Shown: piece by piece, positions 35,266 through 44,804 of the stretch
Layout of the letters: every line of letters begins with the position of its first letter
How positions within the stretch are numbered: the first letter of the stretch is position 1
Source: Planctomycetota bacterium
GTDB lineage: Bacteria > Planctomycetota > Planctomycetia > Pirellulales > Pirellulaceae
NCBI GenBank assembly: GCA_963204915.1
Contig: CAUJHS010000018.1
Coordinates: 1 to 64,000 of the forward strand
Reading direction: 5' to 3'
DNA: 64,000 nucleotides
Position numbers and translations under genes: made by a program
Notes under the pieces: model-generated
Database searches by the model: none
The model's input: only the letters and a program-made list of their open reading frames with translations
Told to the model about the DNA's origin: nothing

Positions 35266-36006
35266 ATGCAAGACGCCTATCGCGACGATCTGGCTTACAT
35301 TCACGACGCCGGCTTCGGCCGCCTTGCCGAGAGCGCCGCGGGCGTACTGATGGACGAACTGCAACGCTCCGGCATTCGCCGCGGTACGGTGGTTGAACTC
35401 GGTTGCGGCAGCGGAATCAGTTCGCGCCGGTTGTGCGCTGCGGGTTACCACGTCGTGGGAATCGACCTTTCGGAGTCGCTCTTACGCCAAGCCAGGCAAC
35501 GCGTTCCCGAAGCGGTGTTCCAGCGGGGTTCGTGGGTCGACGCCAACATCCCTCCTTGTGTGGCGGTAACAGCGATTGGCGAAATCTTCAACTACACATT
35601 TGATCCTGCGAATAGCCCCGCGGCGCGGAGCAACGTGTTCCAGCGAATTTACGCGGCGCTGGAGTTCAACGGGCTGTTCCTGTTTGATTTAGCGGGGCCT
35701 GAGCGCGCTCCGTCGCCCAATCCGCTGCGCAGTTACGCCGAGGGCGCCGACTGGGCCGTGCTGTGCGAAGCCGAGGCCGACCCGCAACATCGTACGCTCA
35801 CGCGGCGAATGACCACATTTCGCCAGCAGGGCGCCTGGTATCGCCGGGACTTCGAACAGCATCAGCTGCAATTGGTCGATCCGGACGGAGTAAGCCAGGA
35901 ATTGCGGCGGCTCGGTTTCTCCGTCGCGACGCGGTCCAACTATGGCTCCATGCCGTTGCCGCGCGGGTTAACGGCGTTTGTTGCGAGAAAAGTCATCGAC
36001 GTTTAG
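35266..36006 (+). CDS. Class I SAM-dependent methyltransferase
   Basis: A 246-aa Rossmann-fold methyltransferase starting MQDAYRDDLAYIHD. Motif I is VVELGCGSGISSRRL (about 44-58), followed by the acidic residue of motif II in VVGIDLSESLL. Motif IV-like sequence is VTAIGEIFNY, which lacks the usual D-P pair seen in nucleic-acid methyltransferases. The C-terminal part (RRMTTFRQQGAWYRRDFEQH) suggests a small-molecule or protein substrate. The substrate is unknown. The next gene starts 58 bases downstream on the same strand. Confidence 0.8.
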   Translation: MQDAYRDDLAYIHDAGFGRLAESAAGVLMDELQRSGIRRGTVVELGCGSGISSRRLCAAGYHVVGIDLSESLLRQARQRVPEAVFQRGSWVDANIPPCVAVTAIGEIFNYTFDPANSPAARSNVFQRIYAALEFNGLFLFDLAGPERAPSPNPLRSYAEGADWAVLCEAEADPQHRTLTRRMTTFRQQGAWYRRDFEQHQLQLVDPDGVSQELRRLGFSVATRSNYGSMPLPRGLTAFVARKVIDV

Positions 36007-36064
36007 ACTGATTACCGCTCCTCATCGGGCGGGATCAACACGCGGGAGTTCAGCAAAGAACCCT

Positions 36065-36631
36065 ATGGATCGACACGAAGCCATTCGCGGCGCCGTCACG
36101 GCGTATGCAGCGCTGGTGCAGTTCAATGTGTCTGTGCCGGGGGAAGAACGCGCCTTGATGTACGGCGCCGCGAAATCGCACTTGCCCAGCGCCGACGCCG
36201 CCTCGGAGCGACTGGCGTGGGAGATTGCCGACTTCCTGCCCCTGGCGCTGGCCCGACCTGAACTCGAAGCGAAGGGAGTCCAGCTCAGCGACCATTACGC
36301 GCGCGTGGATTCGCAAGGCCGGCTGCGGACCTATCGGCGTTTGGACGATGAGCCGATCTATCGCGACTGTGTGGCCCTGGCGCCAGAGTTGCGCGCCGCC
36401 GAACCGCAAGCGGCGTCGGCCATTGCCGCCATTAGCGTCGAGCATCAAACGGTCCAGCAAGCCCTGGCCAACGGCAGCCACGCCAAGAACCTCGACGCCG
36501 GCCCGCCGATCTTGAACGGACCGGACGAACTGTGCGATCCGCTCGCCTCCCGCCCTACGTTCGACGAAGAACCCTGGTGGCTAGCCGCCCACAACCGCCA
36601 ACACCGCTCCTGGTGGAAATTCTGGCGTTAG
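36065..36631 (+). CDS. Hypothetical protein ending in WWKFWR
   Basis: A 188-aa soluble protein starting MDRHEAIRGAVTAYAALVQF. It is helical and acidic, with conserved-looking blocks ARPELEAKGVQLSDHYARVD and YRRLDDEPIYRDCVALAPEL. The last six residues form an aromatic-basic tail very like PWWRFW at the end of the protein encoded at 5175-5375. No family recognised. It probably shares a transcript with the methyltransferase gene 58 bases upstream. Confidence 0.55.
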   Translation: MDRHEAIRGAVTAYAALVQFNVSVPGEERALMYGAAKSHLPSADAASERLAWEIADFLPLALARPELEAKGVQLSDHYARVDSQGRLRTYRRLDDEPIYRDCVALAPELRAAEPQAASAIAAISVEHQTVQQALANGSHAKNLDAGPPILNGPDELCDPLASRPTFDEEPWWLAAHNRQHRSWWKFWR

Positions 36632-36960
36632 GCGCTGCAATCCTCATTCCCCACGTGCTAGGGTTAGGAAACGTCGAACGCAGGTCCGCTAACGGCCAAT
36701 TGACCGTTTGGGCGTTTGCGCATTAATCCAGGTACTGACTTGTACTTGCGCGGAAATCGGCGCAAGATTGAAGATCACCGCGTTGCGGTTTCGAGGTAGG
36801 CCGAATCGCTTTGCCACTTGTCGGGGGACAAGGGCTATAGGTAAAGTAGTTAATGGCGTGCCAGCATGGACTGATACCGAACTCCCAGAAATTCATACCC
36901 GTTTAATTGTCTTTTCAGGCGTGAGTGTGACTGCGGTTGAATGCTCTGAGGAATCGAAGC
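36632..36960. other. Intergenic, presumably sigma-factor promoter region
   Basis: About 330 bases with no coding remnant or repeat that I can recognise. The GAGGA at 36949-36953 is the ribosome-binding site that fixes the GTG start of the sigma factor at 36961. Confidence 0.45.
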
Positions 36961-37560
36961 GTGGCGTCCGTGCATTCTGAAGGACGCGAGGACCCTGACT
37001 CAATTACTGTTTTGTTGCGCCAAGCGCGCGAGGGTTCGCAGGAAGCTAAAATCCGGTTGTTTGAGCGCTACCGGGATTACCTCCTGCTGATTGCGCATTC
37101 GGCCCTGGATCCAAGTCTGCTGGCCCACGGCGGCCCTTCCGACCTGGTTCAAGAAACATTCCTTGACGCCCAGCACAACTTCCATCAGTTCCAAGGCGAT
37201 GATCCTCAGGAACTGGGGCGCTGGCTAAGAAGCCTCTTACGAGATAACGTGGCGGAATTCATGCGCCATGTCGGTCGCGAACAGTCCCAGGATGGGGAGA
37301 TCCAGCAAGCCGGGGAAGCTCACTCGCCGGACGACGCATTTTCTCCTTCCGAGAACGCCGCCGCGAGCGAACAAGAACAGGTGTTGCGGCGAGCTCTGGA
37401 GCGGCTTCCCGAGGAGTGTCGCCAAGTGATCCTGCTACGACAACGTCGCCAGTGCGCGTGGGCCGAAATCGCTCGAGAAATGGACCGCTCGGTCGGGGCC
37501 GTGCAGAAACTGTGGATGCGCGCTTTGGAGCACCTCCGTCGTCAACTTCCGCGCGAATAG
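36961..37560 (+). CDS. ECF-like RNA polymerase sigma factor
   Basis: A 199-aa sigma factor. The GTG at 36961 is preferred because GAGGA lies eight bases upstream; a TTG at 36937 is the only longer choice. Region 2 is REGSQEAKIRLFERYRDYLL...GPSDLVQETFLDAQ, with the core-binding DLVQETF motif. Region 4 is LERLPEECRQVILLRQ...WAEIAREMDRSVGAVQKLW, the helix-turn-helix that reads the -35 element. This is the planctomycete type of ECF sigma factor that pairs with protein kinases. The stop codon is immediately followed by the ATG of a WD40 kinase, so kinase signalling very likely controls this sigma factor. Confidence 0.88.
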   Translation: MASVHSEGREDPDSITVLLRQAREGSQEAKIRLFERYRDYLLLIAHSALDPSLLAHGGPSDLVQETFLDAQHNFHQFQGDDPQELGRWLRSLLRDNVAEFMRHVGREQSQDGEIQQAGEAHSPDDAFSPSENAAASEQEQVLRRALERLPEECRQVILLRQRRQCAWAEIAREMDRSVGAVQKLWMRALEHLRRQLPRE

Positions 37561-40500
37561 ATGGGCATGCCTGAGAACGAGTTACATCCTGCCGATGACG
37601 AACCCTTGCGCGCGGCGCTGTTGGCGTACGATCAAGCGTTAGCCGCGGGTCATCCTCCGGAGACGGCTCGCGACGCCTCGACAGAGGTGGCGCCCGCGAC
37701 GCCGAAGTTGCAAGAATTCCGCGAGGTGCTGGATTTGTTGGAAGCGGTCTGGCCGCGGAATGCGTCGCGCGGTTCTACCACCAAATCGCCAACGAATGCC
37801 GCTTCCGCGTCCGACCTCATGACTTCTTTGAAAGTCACAAGCGGGCGGATCGGTCGATTTCGCATCGTGCGCGAACTGGGCCGCGGCGGTTTCGGCGTGG
37901 TTTACTTGGCGCGCGATCCTAAGCTCAAACGCCGCGTCGCGCTCAAACTGCCCCAGCCGCATATGCTGGTCACCCATCAGCAGCGAAAGCGCTTCGTGCG
38001 CGAAGCTCGGGCGACCGCCGCGCTGGATCATCCCCACATCTTGCCGGTTTATGAAATCGGCGAGATGGGCAGCATCTGTTACATGGTTTCGCCCTATTGC
38101 CGGGGCGGAACCTTGGCTCAGTTTTTAGCGAATCGCGAGGAGCCGCTCTCGGCGCGGCAAGCGGCGCGGCTGACGCAGACTCTGGCCGAAGCGACGCATT
38201 ACGCGCACACGCGCGGCGTCTTGCATCGCGATCTCAAACCAGGCAACGTTCTGATCAAGAATGTGGCGCCGTCGGGGACGGACGACCTGGGCATCCGGCC
38301 TTACATTGCCGACTTTGGCTTAGCCCAGTTCATTGAGCCTGAGCCCGAATCGGACAGCGATCGGCGCGACAAGCAAATAGCGCCGCCTTCGTACGCCACG
38401 CAAACCGCGGGTGTGTTTGGCACGCCGGCCTATATGGCGCCGGAGCAAGTGGAAGGCCGCCCCGACCGTATTGGCCCGGCGACCGACGTGTACGGCCTGG
38501 GAGCCATCTTGTATCAAATGCTTACCGGACAACCGCCGTTTTCCGGTCCCGGCAAGCTGGAATTGCTGCGTCAGGTGTTAAAGGAGGATCCCTTACCGCC
38601 GCACCGATTAGGACGCCGTACGCCGCTTGATCTGGAAGCGATCTGCCTGAAATGTCTGGAAAAGCGCCCGGACAAGCGTTACGCGAGCGCGAGCGATCTG
38701 GCCGAGGACTTGGGGCGATTTCTGCAAGGCCGGCCAACCGTCGCGCGGCCGCTGACGGCGTGGCGCCAGTCGCTACGCTGGATCCGGCGTCATCCGGCGG
38801 TGGCGGCTTCGGCGGCGGCGCTGCTGCTGTCGGTGGTCGTGCTGATGGTCGGACTGATGACCCACTCGGTGCGCGTGGGCGCTTACGCGACTGCCTTGAA
38901 GTATGCGCTCCATCGCGAAGAGTTCCAAACACGCGAAGCGAACCGTTTGCGGCGTTTGGCCGAAGACCGCGAACGGGCGGCGCGCGAGCAGGCGTACGCC
39001 AGCGAAATTGGACGCGGGTGGCGCATGTGGCAAAGCGGCGACGGCGCTGCTCTGAGCGAAGTGCTCAATCACCATCGACCCGCAGCGGGTCAAGACGATG
39101 TGCGTGACTTCGCGTGGCGCTATCTTTGGTCGCTGGGCTGCAACCAAACGCTGCTTCGCGGGCCACTCAATTTCGTCAACCGGTTGGCGTTTTCTCCTCA
39201 GGGCGAGTACGTCGCGGCATGGAACTCGGTGACACTCGCGACATCTCCCGTCGACGATCAGGCAACCTCGACGGTTCAGCCCTTGGACGACACGCTCTAC
39301 GTTTGGCACGTTCCCACGCGGAGCTTGCGGTGGCGCTTCAAGGCCGGAGCCACCCCGTATGGCGTTGGTTTTACGGTCGACGGCGCCCAGTTGCGGGTGG
39401 TTACGGGCCGGGAAACCATTCGCGTGTGGGATGTTCGCTCGGGCAAGGAGCTTCTATCGATCATTGGACCGCGTTTGGATCCCAACACCCAAGATCTGTA
39501 TTCGATTGTTGCAATGTCGCCTACCGGCGACCAGTTTGCTTACACCACGGTTCAGCGCTCCAAGGACGGCGAGCAGAAGAGTCTCGCGCATTGTTGGAGC
39601 CTGGAAACAGGGAAGTCCCGCGCGTTGCCGGCGCTGGCGGCGCCTATTTGCAAATCAGCCGAGTTCTCGCCCGATGGCGCTTTGCTTGCCATTGGCTCGA
39701 GCACGCGCGACTCGAAGAAAAACGTAGTCCAGGTTTTTGACGCCGCCAGGGGGAGGCTGCTCAAGACGTCTCCCGGGCTGTTGGATGGTTGTATAACCAC
39801 CATGGCCTTTTCGCCGGATCAGGAAACGTTAACGGTCGGTACACCCTTTGGATTTCTCTCCACATGGAATCGGAAAAACAACGTCGTCAGTTCGTATCGG
39901 TTGGCTTCATTTAATACCGACGTTCATGTCGATGTCTCATCGCAGGGCGTTACCGCGGCGGGGTTGTATGACCGCTCCGATCGGACTCCCGATCGGGACC
40001 TCATATTTTGGCAAGGAGACTTCAGCGAAGACCACCAGATCGTTCCTATCCCGCGGGTGAATGTGTCGCGGGTTGCCTTTTCGCCGGACGGAGAAATCCT
40101 GGCTTACTGTAGCGAACGCAACCCGGTGCGGCTTTGGCGCATGCGGCAACAAGCCGAGGTGGAATCGTTGCCGGGGCACAAGCTGGAAGCGTGGTGCGTG
40201 GCCTTTTCGCCTCACGGCGAATGGCTGGCCTCGGGCGCCGACGACCACACGGTAAAGCTATGGAATAGGAAAACCCAAGACGAGCATGCGACGCTCGAAG
40301 GACACGCGGCGCTCGTGGCTGCGGCGGCCTTCTCGCCCGATGGGCGCACCCTGGCGACCGGCAGTTTTGACCACACGGTCAAGCTCTGGGACATCGACAC
40401 CCGCCAAATACGGCACACGCTCAAGGGACATACAGGGCCGATTCGCAGCCTCACGTTTCATGACAACGGCAAGGTCTTGGCGAGCGTGGGCGACGATCAG

Positions 40501-41052
40501 ATCATCCACATCTGGGATACGCAAGACGGCCAATTGGTGAAATCACTGCATGGCCACAAAGCGAAGATTCGCGCGACAATCTTTGCTTCTGAACACGACT
40601 TGCTTATCTCGGCCGATAATAGCGGTGTGATGAACTTTTGGGACATCCGCCGAAGCACACCGGTGCAAAGCTCGCACGAGGCCAACGAACTCCATTCGCT
40701 CGCCATCACGCGCGACGGCGCACGCCTGGCGGCTGGAAGCTACGAAGGCGTGATACGGCTGTACGCGCTGCCGCAAAGGGAAGTGGTAGCGACCCTCGAA
40801 GCGGGGCAAGGCGGAGCCCGCGCTTTGGCGTTCTCGGGCGATGGCCGCATCCTCGCCTCGGGCGGCGAGAACGGCGCGGTCACGCTGTGGCATCTTCCCA
40901 CGGCCCAGCAGCTGTTCAATCTGCCCGGCGTTTCGGCGCAGGTGAACAGTCTGGCGTTCTCGGCCGATGACCAGGTGCTTGCGGCAGCGCTGCACGATGG
41001 CGCCGTGGTGCTTTGGAAGGCCCCCTTTGACGCCGCTTACGACGAGCCTTGA
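37561..41052 (+). CDS. Membrane Ser/Thr protein kinase with WD40 propeller, sigma-factor partner
   Basis: An 1163-aa protein translated directly after the sigma factor (TAG then ATG). Residues 1-90 are acidic and may contact the sigma factor. The kinase domain has LGRGGFGVVYLA, K129, HRDLKPGN (222-229), DFGLAQ (251-256) and GTPAYMAPEQ. A membrane helix (AAALLLSVVVLMVGLM) is followed by a coiled segment (LRRLAEDRERAAREQ). Roughly 600 residues of WD40 repeats follow, including SPHGEWLASGADDHTVKLW and SPDGRTLATGSFDHTVKLWD. Unlike the kinase at 9700 it keeps an intact DFG and lacks the zinc-finger head. Likely role: sensing across the membrane and activating the neighbouring sigma factor by phosphorylation (inference). 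Confidence 0.92.
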   Translation: MGMPENELHPADDEPLRAALLAYDQALAAGHPPETARDASTEVAPATPKLQEFREVLDLLEAVWPRNASRGSTTKSPTNAASASDLMTSLKVTSGRIGRFRIVRELGRGGFGVVYLARDPKLKRRVALKLPQPHMLVTHQQRKRFVREARATAALDHPHILPVYEIGEMGSICYMVSPYCRGGTLAQFLANREEPLSARQAARLTQTLAEATHYAHTRGVLHRDLKPGNVLIKNVAPSGTDDLGIRPYIADFGLAQFIEPEPESDSDRRDKQIAPPSYATQTAGVFGTPAYMAPEQVEGRPDRIGPATDVYGLGAILYQMLTGQPPFSGPGKLELLRQVLKEDPLPPHRLGRRTPLDLEAICLKCLEKRPDKRYASASDLAEDLGRFLQGRPTVARPLTAWRQSLRWIRRHPAVAASAAALLLSVVVLMVGLMTHSVRVGAYATALKYALHREEFQTREANRLRRLAEDRERAAREQAYASEIGRGWRMWQSGDGAALSEVLNHHRPAAGQDDVRDFAWRYLWSLGCNQTLLRGPLNFVNRLAFSPQGEYVAAWNSVTLATSPVDDQATSTVQPLDDTLYVWHVPTRSLRWRFKAGATPYGVGFTVDGAQLRVVTGRETIRVWDVRSGKELLSIIGPRLDPNTQDLYSIVAMSPTGDQFAYTTVQRSKDGEQKSLAHCWSLETGKSRALPALAAPICKSAEFSPDGALLAIGSSTRDSKKNVVQVFDAARGRLLKTSPGLLDGCITTMAFSPDQETLTVGTPFGFLSTWNRKNNVVSSYRLASFNTDVHVDVSSQGVTAAGLYDRSDRTPDRDLIFWQGDFSEDHQIVPIPRVNVSRVAFSPDGEILAYCSERNPVRLWRMRQQAEVESLPGHKLEAWCVAFSPHGEWLASGADDHTVKLWNRKTQDEHATLEGHAALVAAAAFSPDGRTLATGSFDHTVKLWDIDTRQIRHTLKGHTGPIRSLTFHDNGKVLASVGDDQIIHIWDTQDGQLVKSLHGHKAKIRATIFASEHDLLISADNSGVMNFWDIRRSTPVQSSHEANELHSLAITRDGARLAAGSYEGVIRLYALPQREVVATLEAGQGGARALAFSGDGRILASGGENGAVTLWHLPTAQQLFNLPGVSAQVNSLAFSADDQVLAAALHDGAVVLWKAPFDAAYDEP

Positions 41053-41166
41053 TGCATCGTTTGCGGCGGATGCCGGCGCCGAAGCTTTCGCGCTGGTACA
41101 ATCGCAACGCGCCGTTGGAACGACGGCGTCTTACAATTGTCCGACTTCTTTCGAGGTTTTGCCATC

Positions 41167-42681
41167 ATGCGTGGTCTGGCTTGGCTCGTTTCCGGTGTGA
41201 TCGTCGCTTTCGTCGCCGTGGCGCCGTTCTCGGCTGAGGCGCATGCGGGGCAGCTTCTGGCGGGCGCCGCCAAGGTGGACATAACGCGCGTCGAAGCGGG
41301 ACCCGTGCATGGCCGGATGTACGCGCGAGCGCTGGTGCTTAAGCACGAAGCGACCACGGCCGTGATCGTCACCGTCGACGCCGTGGCGATTGGCGAGATC
41401 GGGTACATCGGCAACGAGTACCTGGGCGAAGTCCGCTCGGCGGTCGAACAAGAACTGCACATTCCGCCGGCTCATGTGATGATCAACGCCAGTCATTGCC
41501 ACGGCATCGTGTGTGAAGACGTGGGCCCGCGTACCGTGCAAGCCATCAAGGAAGCCGCAGCGCGGCTGGTCCCCGTGAGCGTGGGTGCCGGCGTGGGCCA
41601 CGAAGACCGCATCATGGAGAATCGCCGCTTAAAGCTCAAAAGCGGCCAGGAAGTGGATGTGCGCCACGCTTATTCCCTGCCGCCCGATGAAGAAGTGGCC
41701 GAGATCGGCCCGGTTGACCCCGAGATCGGCCTGTTGCGCCTCGACGCCGAAGGCGGCCGGACCGTGGCCGTGGTGTACAACTTCGCCTGTCACCCCATTC
41801 AAGGCGTGCCGAGCGGGGCCAACACCGCCGACCTGACGGGCTTCGCCTCGCAGGTGATCGAAGACAATCTCAGCGAAGGCGCGATCGCCCTGTTTGTGCA
41901 AGGCTGCGGCGGCGACATCAACCCCGTGTTCTACAAAGACGTGGACCACCCGCGCGACGCCGAAGCGCTGGGTAACCTGCTCGGCCTGAGCGCCTTGAAG
42001 GGCTTGCGCCAAATTACATGCAAGCCCGACGACCGGCTCCGCGTGGCGAACCACACGCTGGCGCTGCCGCGGGCCGATGTGGCGCAGCGCATCGTCGCGC
42101 TGGAAACCGAGCAACAGCGGCTCGTCCGGTCGTTGCAAGGAACCAGTCTGAGCTTGAAAACCTTCCTGCCCTTGGCGGTGAAGTATGGGTTGTCGAAGGA
42201 GTTTCCTTCGTACTACTCCCATGGCTACTTGCACGAAGCGGCGCACGGCCGGAACGACCTAGCTCGCCTGGACGCCGAGAACCGCCGCAACATGGAGCAG
42301 TACATTCGCAACATTCACACGATGGAGCAACTCACCCGCATCAACACGAACCTGGCGTTGCTCAAAAAGCATCAGGCCGACCTCGTGGCCGGCGGGCAGC
42401 GCATGATTGACGTAGAGTTGGTCGGCCTGCGTGTGGGCGAGTTTGTGCTAACCACCTTCCCTGGCGAACTGACGATCCGTATCGGATTGAACCTCAAGCA
42501 GGCGTCGCCGCACGAGCTGACCTTCGTGGCCGGCTACACCAACGGCTACATCTACTACGCCCCCACGGCCGAGCAACTGCAAAACGCCGGCGCCGCGCAA
42601 GAAGACACCGACTGCATCCTCGCCCCCGAGTGGCAAGCCTTGTACGAAGCCACGGCGCTGAAAATGCTTAGCGAGTTGTAA
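41167..42681 (+). CDS. Neutral/alkaline ceramidase-like hydrolase, secreted
   Basis: A 504-aa protein from the ATG at 41167 (MRGLAWLVSG) with a signal peptide (VIVAFVAVAPFSAEAHA). It matches the N-terminal domain of neutral/alkaline non-lysosomal ceramidases: GAAKVDITRVE, INASHCHGIV with the zinc-ligand-like histidines, VYNFACHPIQGVPSGAN, and FVQGCGGDINPV. Planctomycetes carry many such paralogues whose substrates are not known and may not be ceramides. The acid FPGELTIRIG block near the C-terminus is also typical. It follows the kinase gene by 115 bases and may be independently transcribed. Confidence 0.8.
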   Translation: MRGLAWLVSGVIVAFVAVAPFSAEAHAGQLLAGAAKVDITRVEAGPVHGRMYARALVLKHEATTAVIVTVDAVAIGEIGYIGNEYLGEVRSAVEQELHIPPAHVMINASHCHGIVCEDVGPRTVQAIKEAAARLVPVSVGAGVGHEDRIMENRRLKLKSGQEVDVRHAYSLPPDEEVAEIGPVDPEIGLLRLDAEGGRTVAVVYNFACHPIQGVPSGANTADLTGFASQVIEDNLSEGAIALFVQGCGGDINPVFYKDVDHPRDAEALGNLLGLSALKGLRQITCKPDDRLRVANHTLALPRADVAQRIVALETEQQRLVRSLQGTSLSLKTFLPLAVKYGLSKEFPSYYSHGYLHEAAHGRNDLARLDAENRRNMEQYIRNIHTMEQLTRINTNLALLKKHQADLVAGGQRMIDVELVGLRVGEFVLTTFPGELTIRIGLNLKQASPHELTFVAGYTNGYIYYAPTAEQLQNAGAAQEDTDCILAPEWQALYEATALKMLSEL

Positions 42682-42725
42682 GTGCGCCACGAAGCGATGT
42701 TGTAGGAGAACATGGGGGATTGCGC

Positions 42726-44624
42726 TTAGGGCTGGAGTTTTTCTAACTCGGCGGCCTTTTGCCGGTGTTGCTCTGCCTGCGTCGCGTCGCCGCGTTGGCG
42801 GGCGAGGGTGGCTAGCAGGGTGTGGGTTTCGGCGCGGAAGGGGTCGATGGCTAAGGCGGTTTGCGCGGCTTCCCAGGCGGCGTCGAGCTGGTCCAATTCG
42901 GATCGGCACTCGGCCAACAGCAGGTAATCGTGCGCGATGCGGCGCACGCCCACAAGTTGCTCCAGCGCGCGCACCGCGGCTTGCGGTTGATTGTCGCGCC
43001 AGAGTAAATCGCCCACGATGACCAGCGCATTGGCGCGAGCGCCGGCCGAAAGCCGTTCGTCGCGCAGTGCGGCTTCGGCGTACGTCACGGCTTGTTGCGG
43101 GTGTTCGAGCCAGTAGAGCCTTGCCAAGGCGGCGTTCACTTCGCCGTCGTCGCCGCCTCGGGCCAGGGTCGTCTCCAGCAACTCTTGGGCGCGCCGCTGG
43201 TAGGCTTCGCGCGCTGCGGCGCTGGGCTGCTTGTCGGCCGCCTCCAGATACGCCAACCCGAGGCCACGATCGCGCTCCCGCTCGGAAAGATGCGAAAGAT
43301 CGCCGTGCGCCGCCAGCCGCGTGATCGCGTCTTTGGGCGTTGGCGCGGCAGGCTCCTGGCCGTGAACTCCAATGCGATGATGCGTAAAGGCGATATGCGG
43401 AATGTCGGTTTCGACTTGCGGCATGTGGCACCCGGCGCAGTGATTCTCGTTGTGGGCAAGTCGCTCGGTCTCATCTACGGCGCAGCTTTGCTCGGCGTGA
43501 CAGCTGACACAGCGCTGCCGGTAGTACGATACGTGTTCGCTCGGCGGAACCGGCGTGTGCGGCGCATGGCACGTGATGCACGTCATCGTGTCCGAGTTCT
43601 GATAGCACGCGCTGAGGCGCATTTGTTCGACGTGCCCCACCACCTTCATCGGCGCGCCGGGCGTTTCGATGTGATAGTCGATCCGCGCATGCGTGAGCCG
43701 CATGCCCGGTTGAAAGCTCTCCAGCGTTCGGCCCGAAAGCGGCACGGTCGCGTCGCCGCGCAAGTGGCACTGAGCGCACACGTCGTCTTGCTGTTCGCGC
43801 GTGAGCGAGGCCGGCTGGACGATCCGATCGGCCAGCGTCTCGCCCTTGAGGGGAGCGCCGCGATGGCGCGCTGTGTGCCCGGCGCCCGGTCCGTGGCAAC
43901 GTTCGCAGCCGATGGCCGCTTCGTGAAACTGCAAGCGATGCAAGGCGCCGTCCACGGCTTCGATGCGGCCCACATGGCAATATAAACAGCCGGCGTCGGC
44001 GGGCCGCTCAAAGCCGCCTCCCCGGGCGTGTTCGTAACCGGGCGACATGCTCCACGCCTGCCGCGACGCGTACCATGTGACGGGCGACTCAGACAAAAAG
44101 CCGTCGGCCTCGACCAGGTACGTGCGCGAGTGCCGACCCGAGCCGACCAGCCACTTCAGGACGCGCTCATCCTGCGCCGCCGCGTTGCCGTGGTCATCAC
44201 GCAGCAGCTCGCGGTGCAACAGTTGTCCGTCGCGCCGGACAATTTCGTAATCGCGGCCAGAAGCGTCGTGATGAAACTGGCCGTCGGGCGGTTCGACGGC
44301 CAGATCGATCGGCATGAACGCCTGACTATGGGCCGTTTGCAGGTAGGACTCGAACTGCGGTCGATGGCATTCGGCGCATACCTGGCTTCCCACAAACTCC
44401 GCCGGGTCGACGCGCAAGGGCGGTGTCGCGGATTTTTCGGAAGTCGTTGCCGTGGTCGAGTTCCCGGCGCCGACGAAAGCACGCGGATTCGGCTTTGGGT
44501 CGGACGACCAGCAACCCGCACCTGTAACGAGCACGGCGCCAAGCGTCATCACGACGACCGCGTTCAGGCGGCTGTGCCTGATGGGCGCGAACCCACGACG
44601 TTGATTTCGCCCGAACTTCGCCAT
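42726..44624 (-). CDS. Heptaheme cytochrome c with C-terminal TPR domain
   Basis: A 632-aa exported protein. The N-terminal helix VVVMTLGAVLVTGAGC may be a lipoprotein signal (the position before the cysteine is not the usual one). Seven CXXCH heme-binding motifs are seen: CAECH, CLYCH, CERCH, CAQCH, CITCH, CVSCH and CAGCH. This order matches the multiheme proteins of the cytochrome c554/NrfB-like type found widely in planctomycetes. Residues about 430-630 are tetratricopeptide repeats (for example AEAALRDERLSAGARANAL). It probably transfers electrons in the periplasm; donor and acceptor are unknown. No electron-transfer partner gene adjoins. Confidence 0.88.
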   Translation of the reverse strand: MAKFGRNQRRGFAPIRHSRLNAVVVMTLGAVLVTGAGCWSSDPKPNPRAFVGAGNSTTATTSEKSATPPLRVDPAEFVGSQVCAECHRPQFESYLQTAHSQAFMPIDLAVEPPDGQFHHDASGRDYEIVRRDGQLLHRELLRDDHGNAAAQDERVLKWLVGSGRHSRTYLVEADGFLSESPVTWYASRQAWSMSPGYEHARGGGFERPADAGCLYCHVGRIEAVDGALHRLQFHEAAIGCERCHGPGAGHTARHRGAPLKGETLADRIVQPASLTREQQDDVCAQCHLRGDATVPLSGRTLESFQPGMRLTHARIDYHIETPGAPMKVVGHVEQMRLSACYQNSDTMTCITCHAPHTPVPPSEHVSYYRQRCVSCHAEQSCAVDETERLAHNENHCAGCHMPQVETDIPHIAFTHHRIGVHGQEPAAPTPKDAITRLAAHGDLSHLSERERDRGLGLAYLEAADKQPSAAAREAYQRRAQELLETTLARGGDDGEVNAALARLYWLEHPQQAVTYAEAALRDERLSAGARANALVIVGDLLWRDNQPQAAVRALEQLVGVRRIAHDYLLLAECRSELDQLDAAWEAAQTALAIDPFRAETHTLLATLARQRGDATQAEQHRQKAAELEKLQP

Positions 44625-44804
44625 GCCAGAAACCTTACGATCTTACCGGAAACGAGGCGTGCGGGCCGGCTGAGTCGGCGCGGAACGCATTTGCAAGAAG
44701 GAACGACGCCCAACGAGAAGCCTAGTCTAGAACACCCAACCCCCAGCCCGCAATGCGAACCTAGAGGGCTGTTGGGCTTGGGGGGCCAAGCGCATTGGCG
44801 CGTG

